The notes under the pieces were generated by a model that worked only from the letters and a program-made list of their open reading frames with translations, had not been told where the DNA came from and searched no databases. The position numbers and the translations under genes were made by a program. DNA of 38,167 nt from a virus. This document shows positions 15,275 to 22,863 of this stretch, piece by piece. Position 1 is the first letter of the stretch. Each line of letters starts with the position of its first letter. The DNA is taken from positions 1 to 38,167 of IMG/VR virus record IMGVR_UViG_3300042006_000209. One strand, written 5' to 3'.

Positions 15275-17265
15275 GGCGTGCTCCTCGGGCCCCCGGGGCC
15301 TTGCTGCGCTTCCGGCCTGAGTGCCTTGGAAATCTGCGCCTTGGCGTTGGCCTCCATGACGTTGTAGCGCATCTGGTTCTGCTCCCGCTTCTCGTCAGCG
15401 GCCACCTCGGCCTGAATCTCGACAAGGCGTGCCTGCGTTTCGGCCTGCACCTTCTGCATGTCCTGCTGGCCCTTCATCTGCTGAGCTATGAGTTTCGGAT
15501 CCGGCGCCTGCTGCTGGGGCTGGGATGCGGCCTGCTGTGCCTGCTGAATGGCTTGATCCAGCACCCCCTCAATCTCCGACGCGCCCTTGGTGGCAGCCAT
15601 CGTCCACTGGAGAATCCGGAGCAGGAAGGGCGTAGAGCCCGGCATCTGCTGGGCGAGCGGTGCGGCGGCCGTGAGGAACTGCGATACGCCAGCAACCACC
15701 TCCATGCGCTCGGACTTCATCTCCGCGAAGTCCTGCATGGAGACGTTCTCCGGCTTCACCTGTACGCGGTAGTTGCTGAAGCGCTCCTTCAGCATGGCCA
15801 CGGCTTGGGGCGCTACAGCCGCGTCCGCCGTGTACTGCGCGTTGCTCACCGTGAGGATGGTGTCCTCGTCGTACAGGGAGCAGATGACCTCGGCCTTCAG
15901 GCGCTGGACGTCCGAGGCGAAGCGGGCGAACTCGTCTTGCAGGGCCTGGAGGCGCACGGAGGCGAAGCGGGCTTTGATGCTCTGCTCGGTGGCCGTGGCA
16001 TTCGCCGTGACGGCCTGCCCGCGCAGCAGGTCGCTCATGCCCGTCACCTCGTACAACGCTGCCTTGGCCACCTCGCGCCGAGCGTCCAGCGCTGCGATGG
16101 CGGCAACGATGGGCTCAAGCGGGAGCCAGTCGATGGAGCCTTTGAGACCCCCGCGCTCCGCGAAGCGATTCCAGTGCTCCACGGGGATGAGCTCGTTCAC
16201 CGCCGCTTCCGTCAGGAGGCGCTTCACCTCTTCCGCGCCCCTGTCGTAGACGCCACGCACAGAAAGCGCCTTCTGGAGAAGGTTGATGCGCGTGGTGATT
16301 GCGTCAATCTCGTCGTACTGATCCTGCGAGAGGACGAAGTCCGGCCTGGGCAACACCTTGTCCGTGGTGGCGTTGGCGAGGATGGGACGGGGGCACGGGA
16401 AGAACCCGCGAAGAGAGAGCGGGTCTTCCCTGGTGTCGAGGCACAGGCCGAATCCCTCGACAAGCCAGAAGACGCGACGCGTCTCTTTGTCCCACAACTC
16501 CCACACCTCGGCGCGGGCCAGCGGGTCCGGCTTCTTGTCCTCGTCGCCATGGCGCTTGTTGGTGTAGGGAATGGCATCCGCCACCTCCACGCCTCCGCGC
16601 TGTTCCACCAACTCCGGCGTGTCAAAGCGCTCCTTTACCTGCCGGCGGGACATGCACGCCTTGAAGGCCACCCAGCGCACCTCGTGCCAGATGCGCGCGG
16701 GGCTCCACAGGAAGTCCTTCCAAGCAACATAGTCCGTCTCCACGCACTCGTACGTCTTGCGCGGCACGCCCGGCACCTCGGGCGCCAACTCCACGCCGTC
16801 CGGGCCGCGAATGGCCGGGGTGGGCGGAGACGTCTCCAACTCGGCAACGTAGCGGATGCGCACCTGCCCGAGTCCGGGAAGCAGGCGGTCCTGAAGCGCG
16901 TAGCCAAGGGCCTCGGCGTAGGAGTCGCCATCCCGCTCGATGTCCGCATTCAGGAGGCGCTCCAACAACTCCCCGGCCACGCGTGCCACGTCGTCGCCAG
17001 CATCCGCAAAGCGCCGCCCCACGCTCACCTTCGGCGTCTTGCCGTACAGCAGTGCCTGCTGCGTCAGGACGTTCGCGCTGAAGAGATTCATCCGCGCCTC
17101 GCCCTGCTGCGAGGACTCGCGCTCGTCCTTGAAGCGGCGGATGATTTTGTCCCCGCTCGTGTGCCACGCCTCGACGGCCGACTTCGCGGCGGCAATCTCC
17201 GGCAGCCAGCGCTGCGCCCAGCCTGCCGGCGACTCCTCGGGCGGGGCTTCGTTCACCTCCGTCAT
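15271..17265 (-). CDS. Portal protein
   Basis: 664 aa, the usual size for a podovirus portal, the dodecameric ring through which DNA enters and leaves the head. Features: helical N-terminus, a conserved central part (AWKDFLWSPARIWHEVRWVAF), the wing/stem region (DEIDAITTRINLLQKAL) and a Gln-rich coiled-coil C-terminus (AIQQAQQAASQPQQQ, then helical tail), which could form a barrel. The ATG at 17265 was chosen because it overlaps the terminase stop (ATGA) and has the SD GGGAGGA. Confidence 0.9.
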   Translation of the reverse strand: MTEVNEAPPEESPAGWAQRWLPEIAAAKSAVEAWHTSGDKIIRRFKDERESSQQGEARMNLFSANVLTQQALLYGKTPKVSVGRRFADAGDDVARVAGELLERLLNADIERDGDSYAEALGYALQDRLLPGLGQVRIRYVAELETSPPTPAIRGPDGVELAPEVPGVPRKTYECVETDYVAWKDFLWSPARIWHEVRWVAFKACMSRRQVKERFDTPELVEQRGGVEVADAIPYTNKRHGDEDKKPDPLARAEVWELWDKETRRVFWLVEGFGLCLDTREDPLSLRGFFPCPRPILANATTDKVLPRPDFVLSQDQYDEIDAITTRINLLQKALSVRGVYDRGAEEVKRLLTEAAVNELIPVEHWNRFAERGGLKGSIDWLPLEPIVAAIAALDARREVAKAALYEVTGMSDLLRGQAVTANATATEQSIKARFASVRLQALQDEFARFASDVQRLKAEVICSLYDEDTILTVSNAQYTADAAVAPQAVAMLKERFSNYRVQVKPENVSMQDFAEMKSERMEVVAGVSQFLTAAAPLAQQMPGSTPFLLRILQWTMAATKGASEIEGVLDQAIQQAQQAASQPQQQAPDPKLIAQQMKGQQDMQKVQAETQARLVEIQAEVAADEKREQNQMRYNVMEANAKAQISKALRPEAQQGPGGPRSTP

Positions 17266-18692
17266 CCAATCCTCCCGCTCCGCGTCGGAGCCGACGTCCA
17301 CGCCTCGTCCAGCGTGAACGAGTCAATTCCGCGCACCACCGGCGCCTTGGGCGGCTCCGGCTTGCGCGTCAGCAACTCCGACACCTTTACCACGCATGCG
17401 GCGTACCTGAAGGCGTCCGCCGTGTGGCTCGCCCAGTCATGCACGGGCGCGGAGGAGAACGTTTTGCGGTCCTCGTCCCATGCCCGGTGGTAGGAGCGCA
17501 GCGCGTCCACGCCGTCAATGTCCTCGGGCGTCGCCTCGGCGGAGCAGCGGGGGTGAAAGCGCGTCTCCTGCTGAAGCAGCCAGCGCCCCGCCTGAATGCC
17601 GTCCTGCACAGAAAGCTGTGGGGCAATCGCCACCATGCTTGAGCCCCAGCGCGTCATGCACTGTTCGAGGATGCTGGCGCCCGTCTGAAGCGTCTTCGCC
17701 CGGGCGTCGTGGGGCAGCCAGTGCTTTTTGTACCGGTAGCCCTGCGTTCGCGTGCGCTCCTCCAGTACGTCGAAGTAGTGGCTCATGGGCTTGCCGTTGG
17801 ACTCGTAGTGGTCGATGAAGTCCACCCCGTCCCGGCGGGCGTTGAGGCGCCAGAACCAGATGGCCGTCGAGTCGTCATGGCCCAGGTCCCAGCTCGTGAA
17901 AACCTCGTCGCTGCCGTGCTCAAACTCGGCGAGGCCGCCGCGCAGCCCCAGCGCCTGCAACAGGGAGCCGTAGAAGCTGCCCACGTTGGCCGCCGTCCAG
18001 TCACACATGTACTCTTGCTGAATGAGCGACTCGGGCATGCCGCTGTCTCGCTCCTGCCGAAACGTCTCCTCCGGATCGTACGCCTTGGTGTCCAGGAGCG
18101 TCAGAGTCCTGACGAACCACTTTGCACCCTTGCTCTCCGCGTTGGCCTTCAGCGCCGAGTCGTACAGCTCCTTGAAGTGGTTGTTGCCGCGCGGCGTGCT
18201 AATGAACCACGCCCAGCCGCCGTTTTCTCGCAACATGGGGCGAATGAGGTTCCACGTGGACGGCTTGGCGAGAGCGAACTCGGAGAAGACGACGCCCACC
18301 GGGCCCGCGCCCACCACCTCCATCTTGTCGCTACCCTGGAGGCGCCAAATGGAGCCGCACTTGAGCTCAACCACCATTTCGGCCTTTGGCAGGAAGTCGC
18401 GCGGGCTCTTGCGGATGGCGCGCGGAAACACCTGTTCCATGATGCGCTTGCCGTCCTTCGTGAAGCCCTCCCAGATGGCCTTTCGCCCCTGCTCCGCCGT
18501 CGGGAAGATGTGCCAATAGGCGCCCTTGCGCCGGTGCATCATCTTGCACGTCTGGTTGAGCGCGGTGAGATCCTTCCCTGCCCGCCGGTGGATGTTCTCC
18601 ACGGCGAAGCGCCCGCCCTCGTCGAAGTACCGCATGACGGGGGTTTGGTACCAGCGTGGCGTCCAGTCATTGGGCAGGGTGACGACCGTCAC
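17262..18692 (-). CDS. Terminase large subunit
   Basis: 476 aa, the ATP-driven DNA packaging motor and headful or end-cutting nuclease. The Walker-A-type loop HRRAGKD is at 35-41 and the Walker B strand VVFSEFA at 134-140, with Glu as the catalytic acid. The nuclease domain starts at SWDLGHDDSTA (~267-276), with Asp269 a likely metal ligand, and has a second acidic motif HTADAFRYA near the C-terminus. The start is GTG with SD AGGAGG. It docks on the portal, the next gene. Confidence 0.95.
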   Translation of the reverse strand: MTVVTLPNDWTPRWYQTPVMRYFDEGGRFAVENIHRRAGKDLTALNQTCKMMHRRKGAYWHIFPTAEQGRKAIWEGFTKDGKRIMEQVFPRAIRKSPRDFLPKAEMVVELKCGSIWRLQGSDKMEVVGAGPVGVVFSEFALAKPSTWNLIRPMLRENGGWAWFISTPRGNNHFKELYDSALKANAESKGAKWFVRTLTLLDTKAYDPEETFRQERDSGMPESLIQQEYMCDWTAANVGSFYGSLLQALGLRGGLAEFEHGSDEVFTSWDLGHDDSTAIWFWRLNARRDGVDFIDHYESNGKPMSHYFDVLEERTRTQGYRYKKHWLPHDARAKTLQTGASILEQCMTRWGSSMVAIAPQLSVQDGIQAGRWLLQQETRFHPRCSAEATPEDIDGVDALRSYHRAWDEDRKTFSSAPVHDWASHTADAFRYAACVVKVSELLTRKPEPPKAPVVRGIDSFTLDEAWTSAPTRSGRIG

Positions 18693-18700
18693 GGGGCCTC

Positions 18701-19042
18701 CTACCGACGAGGGCGAGTGCGCAGCGCCTGGGCCATTGCGTCGGGAGAGGCGGGCACGCCGCCCGGAGGAATACGCCGCAGCCCCCGCGCCGCTACCTGC
18801 TCCTCCGACGTCTGGAGGGGCTCACCCTGCTCATCCAGCGCGAGCACCATGCCCGGCTCGGCCTGCATCGCCTCGAAGGGCATGGCCTCGGAGACGGGCA
18901 CGGAGGAGGGGTCAGCCGCCATCATCTCGGCCGCGATGGCCTCGAGGTCGGGCTCACCACGCTGGCGTAGCGCGTCCGCGAGTCCGCTCGACGCCCCGCC
19001 GTCCTCGATGACGTAGCCGCAGTTGGGGCACTGGATGCTCAT
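18701..19042 (-). CDS. Small zinc-ribbon protein between terminase subunits
   Basis: 113 aa. The N-terminal CPNCG (residues 5-9) is half of a zinc ribbon; no second CxxC follows, so metal binding would need a dimer or partner. The rest is Ala/Glu/Met-rich and helical, ending in a basic tail. It overlaps the small terminase stop by four bases and precedes the large terminase by eight. A packaging accessory role is possible but not shown. Confidence 0.7.
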   Translation of the reverse strand: MSIQCPNCGYVIEDGGASSGLADALRQRGEPDLEAIAAEMMAADPSSVPVSEAMPFEAMQAEPGMVLALDEQGEPLQTSEEQVAARGLRRIPPGGVPASPDAMAQALRTRPRR

Positions 19043-19431
19043 GGCTGCTTCTCCGCGTACGAAACCACCTGCACCGTCACCGCGCCGTCTGCGCCCTTGC
19101 CGTCAACGCGCACCGCCGCCTTCGGCTTCGGGATGCTGTACTCCACCACCGTCTTCATCACGTCCGACCTGTCGCGCACCGTGACGCCGCCATAGAGCGT
19201 CAGCTCGGCCTCGGTCGCATCCGGCGGCGCCTGTCCCGTCAACACCCACTTCGCGTGTCGCAGGGCCAGCGGCAACAGACCGTCCTGAATGGCTCTGCGT
19301 GCCTCCACAACGCGTCGAGAGATGCCACCGGGGTTGGGGGACGGCGCGCCCTTCACGAACGTACCATCCGCGTTCCGTGGGGCCGCGCGGGGTGCCTCAT
19401 ATTTCCTGTTCTCAGGTATGTCCACACCCAC
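19039..19431 (-). CDS. Terminase small subunit (probable)
   Basis: 130 aa. The segment ADGTFVKGAPSPNPGGISRR is the KGxSxNPGGR-type N-terminal motif of DUF5681-like proteins, often coded just before large terminases. A helical middle (VEARRAIQDGLLPLALRHA) and a beta C-terminus follow. The start is a GTG with only a poor SD; a second GTG lies two codons later. The identity rests on motif plus position. Confidence 0.65.
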   Translation of the reverse strand: MGVDIPENRKYEAPRAAPRNADGTFVKGAPSPNPGGISRRVVEARRAIQDGLLPLALRHAKWVLTGQAPPDATEAELTLYGGVTVRDRSDVMKTVVEYSIPKPKAAVRVDGKGADGAVTVQVVSYAEKQP

Positions 19432-19465
19432 ACGGTGTCACAACCAACCCACCGAGCGCAAGCGC

Positions 19466-19543
19466 CTACCTGCTTGCCCTGTCGCCCCAGCCCAGCCACG
19501 AGAAGAAGAGGGCGCCGAGAAAGAGCCGCGGCGCGGCAATCAC
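19466..19543 (-). CDS. Tiny hydrophobic peptide (possible lysis accessory)
   Basis: 25 aa: a hydrophobic stretch (RLFLGALFFSWLGWG) flanked by basic residues. The GTG start overlaps the stop of the 34-aa membrane peptide (GTGA), the same coupling used elsewhere in this operon. It is very short and may be chance, but two such peptides in tandem after the endolysin are suggestive of a holin or spanin-like function. Confidence 0.3.
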   Translation of the reverse strand: MIAAPRLFLGALFFSWLGWGDRASR

Positions 19544-19644
19544 AGCACGTCACGAGACAGCGCCGCATACACCCCCCATGCGACGAACGGAACGACCCAG
19601 CCAAAGACCATGACGCACAGCCAAAAGGCTTCGCTCGTCCTCAC
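19540..19644 (-). CDS. 34-aa single-pass membrane peptide (holin/pinholin candidate)
   Basis: The product MRTSEAFWLCVMVFGWVVPF plus ~14 residues is one strong transmembrane segment (7-27) with a short polar start and a charged tail (SRDVL). The GTG start overlaps the amidase stop (GTGA), so translation is coupled to the endolysin. Holins and pinholins are small membrane proteins coded beside endolysins; that is the basis of the call. It is shorter than most holins. Confidence 0.5.
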   Translation of the reverse strand: MRTSEAFWLCVMVFGWVVPFVAWGVYAALSRDVL

Positions 19645-20240
19645 GCCCCGCCTCCCGCCAGCGCCTCGCGGATGCGGCCCCAATCGAAGTTGTCGGCGGG
19701 GTCCGTCTTCCGACCCGGAGCCACGTCGCGGTGGCCCGTCACAATGACGGCGGATGCGGTGGAGAACGACTGGCCCGAGGACCATGAACCATCAGCGCTG
19801 CGCCTCACGACCACGCCATCTCCCCCCAGCCGCCGCACGATGTCCGGCACGAGCCAGCAGAGCGCGCGGTACTGTGCCTCTGTGAAAGGCGTCGTCCCGT
19901 CCCCGGGGTTCACCACTTCGATGCCGATGGAGTGAGGGTTGACGCTCGCCCCGTGCGCCTGCTCCTCCCATGGAAGACAGGAGAAGCCAGCGTGCCACGC
20001 GGTGCGGTCCTCGGGCACGAGGCGGTACACCGAGCCCCTGTGGCCAATGAGGTAGTGCGCCGAGACGCGCTTGCCGGGAAGAGGGCTGCACAGGGTGCGG
20101 AGGGCGATGCGGTCTCCGAGCAGAGTGGAAGGCGTCGCCGTGTGGTGGATGACGATGGTGTCCACGCGCACGCCGGCCTTGCGCGGGGAGTGGTTGGGGC
20201 TCGGGTGCTCGATGATGGTCGGGGCGTCGGCGGCAGTCAC
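19641..20240 (-). CDS. N-acetylmuramoyl-L-alanine amidase (endolysin)
   Basis: 199 aa, a full Amidase_2/PGRP-type domain that cuts the bond between muramic acid and the stem peptide. IVIHHTAT (29-36) gives the first zinc His. SIGIEVVNPGDG in the middle and VTGHRDVAPGRKTDP near the C-terminus give the second His and the conserved Lys/Asp. There is no signal peptide or wall-binding domain, so release needs a holin. The start is GTG with SD GGAGG, overlapping the upstream stop (GTGA). Confidence 0.92.
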   Translation of the reverse strand: MTAADAPTIIEHPSPNHSPRKAGVRVDTIVIHHTATPSTLLGDRIALRTLCSPLPGKRVSAHYLIGHRGSVYRLVPEDRTAWHAGFSCLPWEEQAHGASVNPHSIGIEVVNPGDGTTPFTEAQYRALCWLVPDIVRRLGGDGVVVRRSADGSWSSGQSFSTASAVIVTGHRDVAPGRKTDPADNFDWGRIREALAGGGA

Positions 20241-20476
20241 ATCTGCCTCCGGCAGTAGAAGCACTCGTCGCGAGCGACTCGCATCACCGCCACACAGGGG
20301 CCGACCTCTCCAAAAGGTCGGCCGGGACATTGCGAGCGCTCTTGCGCCACGCCCTCACGACACTCGGCTGCAGCCGGGGCTTCTGCGAGGCTCGCACGCA
20401 GCGCCACGTCCGCGCACGCGCCGCACAGGCACGTCAGCCCGTGTGGGCAGGTGCTGGGGTGGTCGATGCTGGTCAT
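20237..20476 (-). CDS. Small Cys-rich protein upstream of endolysin
   Basis: 79 aa, not recognised. It has many Cys in a CPHGLTCLCGAC cluster (10-21), then ECREG, QCPGRP and a terminal ECFYCRRQM, enough for one or two zinc sites. It overlaps both neighbours by four bases. The role is unknown; position suggests late expression with the endolysin. Confidence 0.65.
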   Translation of the reverse strand: MTSIDHPSTCPHGLTCLCGACADVALRASLAEAPAAAECREGVAQERSQCPGRPFGEVGPCVAVMRVARDECFYCRRQM

Positions 20477-20718
20477 CGCGAGAGCTCCCGGCCATCACCT
20501 GTTCTCTGCTCCAACAGTCGAATGGCGCCGCGCACCAAACACAGCAGTCGAGTCGTCTCCTCGTCGGATGCGCCTCTGTAGGCGTCCGAGAGGGAGGCGT
20601 CGGCCGTGCGGAGGTGCCTCAGTGCCTCTCCCAGCATCGCGGCTGGGGCGGGCCTCGCTTCCGCCTCCATACGCTCCGTGGCGTCCCTCAAGTCCTCAAG
20701 CGGCTCCCTCGTCGTCAT
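20473..20718 (-). CDS. Small helical protein, first gene of late operon
   Basis: 81 aa, two to three predicted helices (LEDLRDATERMEAEARP, AAMLGEALRHLRTADASL), acidic, no known motif. The ATG has a good SD (GGGAGG). It is probably the promoter-proximal gene of the minus-strand late operon and overlaps the next gene (ATGA). A longer in-frame extension to 21039 exists but lacks an SD and has unlikely composition. Confidence 0.65.
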   Translation of the reverse strand: MTTREPLEDLRDATERMEAEARPAPAAMLGEALRHLRTADASLSDAYRGASDEETTRLLCLVRGAIRLLEQRTGDGRELSR

Positions 20719-21114
20719 GCGCTCCTCCCTGCTTGAGTTGTACGCCCTGCCGGCCGAAACGCAAGGCGAGCGCCCCTTCCCGGTGGAGTCTCGGCAGCCC
20801 TGCCCGACGAAGCGACACGCACGCTGGCCAGCCTTCGGCTGGAACCCGCCGGCTTCGCTCGGCAGGTTCAACCGGACTGCGTCTTTCAGGACGACAACAG
20901 CCGCAGGGCAACCGGCGCAGCGTCCGGCACCGCACGACGTGTGCCGCCGTTGGGCACTGAGGTAGTCATGAGGGGAACCCGATACCAACCACACATCGAA
21001 GGCGAGCGGTGAGGGCTTTCGCTTACATTTAAGCGCCACGTTGTTGCGAAATCACGCCAACAGCGGCAATGCATGGCTTGCCGTGGTAACCAGTTCTCAA
21101 CCACTGGAGGCCGC
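20719..21114. promoter_or_regulatory. 396-bp divergent control region, no gene
   Basis: It separates the late minus operon from the plus small-gene cluster. It contains hairpins at 20828-20842 and 20848-20863, palindromes at 21020-21035 and 21091-21108, and a weak minus promoter (TTGCGT at 20759-20764, 16-base spacer, TACAAC at 20737-20742) that could drive the late operon. No credible coding sequence was found. Confidence 0.5.
21017..21051. promoter_or_regulatory. Nested operator-like palindromes
   Basis: CGCTTA-CATT-TAAGCG is a perfect palindrome at 21020-21035. A wider pair TTTCGC/GCGAAA brackets it (21017-21022 and 21046-21051). The stretch is locally AT-rich and lies 64 bases before the Cro-like gene, so it is a candidate binding site for that protein. 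Confidence 0.45.
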
Positions 21115-21309
21115 ATGACGCTGTCGCAATGGAGGAAGAAGCATGGTCTGTCGCTCAGGGCCGCTGCCGAGGTGCTCGGGGTGTCTCACGTCCGGGTGAT
21201 GCAGTACGAGCGCGGGGATCACTCTCCGCGCCTGAAGACGGTTGACCGCATCGAGCGTCAGACGACGGGCGCCGTCACCCGCCTCGACTGGCCACGGGAG
21301 GAGTCGTGA
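21115..21309 (+). CDS. Cro-like HTH regulator
   Basis: 64 aa. SLRAAAEVLGVSHVRVMQYERG (residues ~12-33) is a standard helix-turn-helix; LSQWRKKHGLSLR before it is typical of Cro/YdaS-type repressors. SD GGAGG lies just before the ATG. The 5' palindrome CCAGT...ACTGG (21091-21108) touches this SD and could act in RNA or as an operator. It heads the plus-strand cluster and likely controls it or the divergent late operon. Confidence 0.85.
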   Translation: MTLSQWRKKHGLSLRAAAEVLGVSHVRVMQYERGDHSPRLKTVDRIERQTTGAVTRLDWPREES

Positions 21310-21485
21310 GCCGGGGCATGGACTGGCGCAAGGCAAAGCGCCCGAACGCCACGGAGGCCGTCTCGCCACGCGACGAGCGCATCCCACTGCGTGGCGGCTC
21401 GCACGTGAAGCCCGGCCCCGTGAAGACGTGGCGAGAAATGAGCCCCGAGGAGCGTGCCGCCGTGCTTCGCTCGCTTCAACGATGA
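21306..21485 (+). CDS. Small basic protein coupled to Cro-like gene
   Basis: 59 aa, starts at GTG inside the stop of the HTH gene (GTGA); an internal ATG lies four codons later. It is basic and hydrophilic, ending in EMSPEERAAVLRSLQR, a short helix. Not recognised. The overlap and clean codon use support a real gene. Confidence 0.65.
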   Translation: MSRGMDWRKAKRPNATEAVSPRDERIPLRGGSHVKPGPVKTWREMSPEERAAVLRSLQR

Positions 21486-21501
21486 CTCGCAACAACACCA
21501 C

Positions 21502-21530
21502 TTGACACCCGCGCCGTCATACCGCATAGT
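21502..21530 (+). promoter_or_regulatory. Repeated promoter P1
   Basis: -35 TTGACA (21502-21507), 17-base spacer, -10 CATAGT (21525-21530). The flanking CCACTTGACACC (21498-21509) is identical in P2 and P3. The predicted start is ~21537, six bases before the leader hairpin. Confidence 0.75.
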
Positions 21531-21542
21531 CCTCTCATCAAC

Positions 21543-21556
21543 GCGGCGAGGGCCGC
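21543..21556 (+). other. 5' leader hairpin with GAGG loop
   Basis: GCGGC-GAGG-GCCGC, five pairs, near the predicted 5' end of the P1 transcript and directly before the SD (GGGGAG) of the gene at 21570. Similar stems occur after P2 and P3 and before the gene at 23671. Confidence 0.5.
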
Positions 21557-21569
21557 AGGGGAGACAACG

Positions 21570-21899
21570 ATGACGATCGACCTGACGTGGAGTGCGGACG
21601 CGAGCGATGTGGTGGTGCTGGAGACGCTGACCCGCGAGGCCCCTCGGACGCTGGTGAACCTCGTCGGTCCGCGTCACGCCAACAACGACATGGCCCGCGC
21701 AGCCTTGGCCCTCCGTGAAGTGGTGACGGGGCGCGCGTCGCTGGTCGGCAAGATTGTGCGGTACGTGGTTGGCGGCGCGGTGGTCTTCTTCGGGACGTGC
21801 GAGTACATGAGCGACGGCTGGGTGGGCATCCGGCAGTGGGACGGGCGGTTGGATGAGGCTCCGGTCGCGCTGGTCTCCGAGGAGCCCCAGGACTTCTGA
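21570..21899 (+). CDS. Unknown protein
   Basis: 109 aa, mixed alpha/beta. The first half (DLTWSADASDVVVLETLTRE) is acidic. A middle basic helix is followed by a hydrophobic beta stretch (KIVRYVVGGAVVFFGTCEYM) and an acidic end. No family recognised. It has its own promoter (P1) and SD GGGGAG. It is likely an early gene acting on the host. Confidence 0.7.
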   Translation: MTIDLTWSADASDVVVLETLTREAPRTLVNLVGPRHANNDMARAALALREVVTGRASLVGKIVRYVVGGAVVFFGTCEYMSDGWVGIRQWDGRLDEAPVALVSEEPQDF

Positions 21900-21944
21900 A
21901 CAACCCACCCGCCGGGGCGCCAGCACGGGCTCATTTGGCGCCAC

Positions 21945-21974
21945 TTGACACCGCCATAGCAGGAACGATACGGT
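21945..21974 (+). promoter_or_regulatory. Repeated promoter P2
   Basis: -35 TTGACA (21945-21950), 18-base spacer, -10 TACGGT (21969-21974). From the -10 through the leader hairpin the sequence matches P3 base for base over ~36 bases. Confidence 0.75.
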
Positions 21975-21986
21975 TCTTTTCACGCA

Positions 21987-22000
21987 GCGGGGAGGCCCGC
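21987..22000 (+). other. 5' leader hairpin with GAGG loop
   Basis: GCGGG-GAGG-CCCGC, five pairs, starting about six bases after the predicted P2 start and ending just before SD GGGAGG of the gene at 22017. Confidence 0.5.
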
Positions 22001-22016
22001 CGCACGGGAGGAAGAC

Positions 22017-22343
22017 ATGAGACTGACCGATTCGCAGTTCGCGGTTCTTGCGACACTGGGCAAGGTGGGCGGCTCGATGCAGGCGACCAAGGGACGCGCA
22101 TTCCCCGAAGGGTTGAACGGGAACGCGGTCGGCCGCCTCAAGCGCATGGGCTTTGTGGTGGATGTGGCTACGGGCCACGGCGTCCGCTACTCGATGACCC
22201 CAAAGGGTCGCGCCGCCTGGGTCCGTGAGCATGCCCCGCGCGCTCGCGCAGCCAGGGTGGATGCCGCCTCGCACACCATGGACATGTGCCCGTCCGGCGG
22301 GTGCAACACCTGCGACGCCAATCCCTACGACCGCAGCCCGTAG
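22017..22343 (+). CDS. Winged-helix-like small protein with Cys tail
   Basis: 108 aa. The order of helices and strands (LTDSQFAVLATLGKVGG, then NAVGRLKRMGFVVDV, then RYSMTPKGRAAW) fits a MarR-like winged helix; the last part is the typical wing and end helix. The C-terminus has CPSGGCNTCDAN, a possible metal site. It is driven by P2 with SD GGGAGG. It may be a DNA-binding regulator, though small. Confidence 0.7.
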   Translation: MRLTDSQFAVLATLGKVGGSMQATKGRAFPEGLNGNAVGRLKRMGFVVDVATGHGVRYSMTPKGRAAWVREHAPRARAARVDAASHTMDMCPSGGCNTCDANPYDRSP

Positions 22344-22392
22344 TTCCTAACCACCAGCGCCCGCCCGGGGCCTCGTGCCGGGCAGGAGAGAC

Positions 22393-22593
22393 ATGAAGAA
22401 GCACCGATGGATGAAGCCCGGGAGACGTGTCATTGGTGGGGGGCGCAGATGTATCGACTGCGGCCTTCAGCGTCGTATCAAGCCCAACACCCGCACCGCG
22501 TGGCAGTGGCGACTGAAGCCCGGGGAGCCATGGCTATCCGCCGCGCCGTTCTGCTACTGGCCGCACAAGCGCATCCGCCTTGAGGTGGGATGA
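22393..22593 (+). CDS. Small basic Cys protein
   Basis: 66 aa. It is basic, with RRCIDCGLQRRIK (CxxC near residues 20-23), a Trp-rich middle and a later FCYW. Not recognised; it could bind nucleic acid through a half zinc ribbon. SD AGGAGAG. An imperfect hairpin (GCCCGG...CCGGGC) precedes the SD. It overlaps the next gene by four bases. Confidence 0.65.
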   Translation: MKKHRWMKPGRRVIGGGRRCIDCGLQRRIKPNTRTAWQWRLKPGEPWLSAAPFCYWPHKRIRLEVG

Positions 22594-22793
22594 TGCCGCC
22601 CTTCCAGGGTCCGTGCCGCGAGAAGCCGTGCCGCCGTCGGTGCGCGGGAGAGCACGGGTGGTGCCGAAACCACCGCAGCAACCGCATGCGTGGGCGCCGG
22701 CCACAGCACGAGGCGAAGACTGGGCGCCCCTCTCGCAGGCGTGGCGTGCCAACGTACAAGGGTCGCAGGCGTCAAGCGAAACGAGCCACTTGA
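22590..22793 (+). CDS. Very basic Cys-rich small protein
   Basis: 67 aa, about one third Arg/Lys/His. Cys and His near the start (GPCREKPCRRRCAGEHGWCRNH) form a possible zinc knuckle; the rest is an Arg-rich tail. Likely RNA or DNA binding by charge. The start overlaps the upstream stop. The stop at 22793 lies inside the -35 of P3, so coding and promoter sequence overlap. Confidence 0.6.
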   Translation: MMPPFQGPCREKPCRRRCAGEHGWCRNHRSNRMRGRRPQHEAKTGRPSRRRGVPTYKGRRRQAKRAT

Positions 22794-22819
22794 CACCCAC
22801 GGACGAAGTGCCGTACGGT
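22790..22819 (+). promoter_or_regulatory. Repeated promoter P3
   Basis: -35 TTGACA (22790-22795), 18-base spacer, -10 TACGGT (22814-22819). The downstream leader is the same as for P2. Confidence 0.75.
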
Positions 22820-22831
22820 TCTTTTCACGCA

Positions 22832-22845
22832 GCGGGGAGGCCCGC
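22832..22845 (+). other. 5' leader hairpin with GAGG loop
   Basis: GCGGG-GAGG-CCCGC, identical to the P2 leader hairpin, ending shortly before SD GGGAGG of the gene at 22864. Confidence 0.5.
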
Positions 22846-22863
22846 CGCAAGGGAGGAAGCACC

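Noticed and set aside
15301-17493. 730-aa open frame on the plus strand opposite the portal gene
   Set aside because: It is a reading shadow of the portal/terminase coding strand in GC-rich DNA; no SD, and composition is Leu/His/Arg-skewed.
17709-19016. 435-aa open frame on the plus strand opposite the terminase
   Set aside because: Antisense shadow; the minus strand carries clear terminase motifs and SDs.
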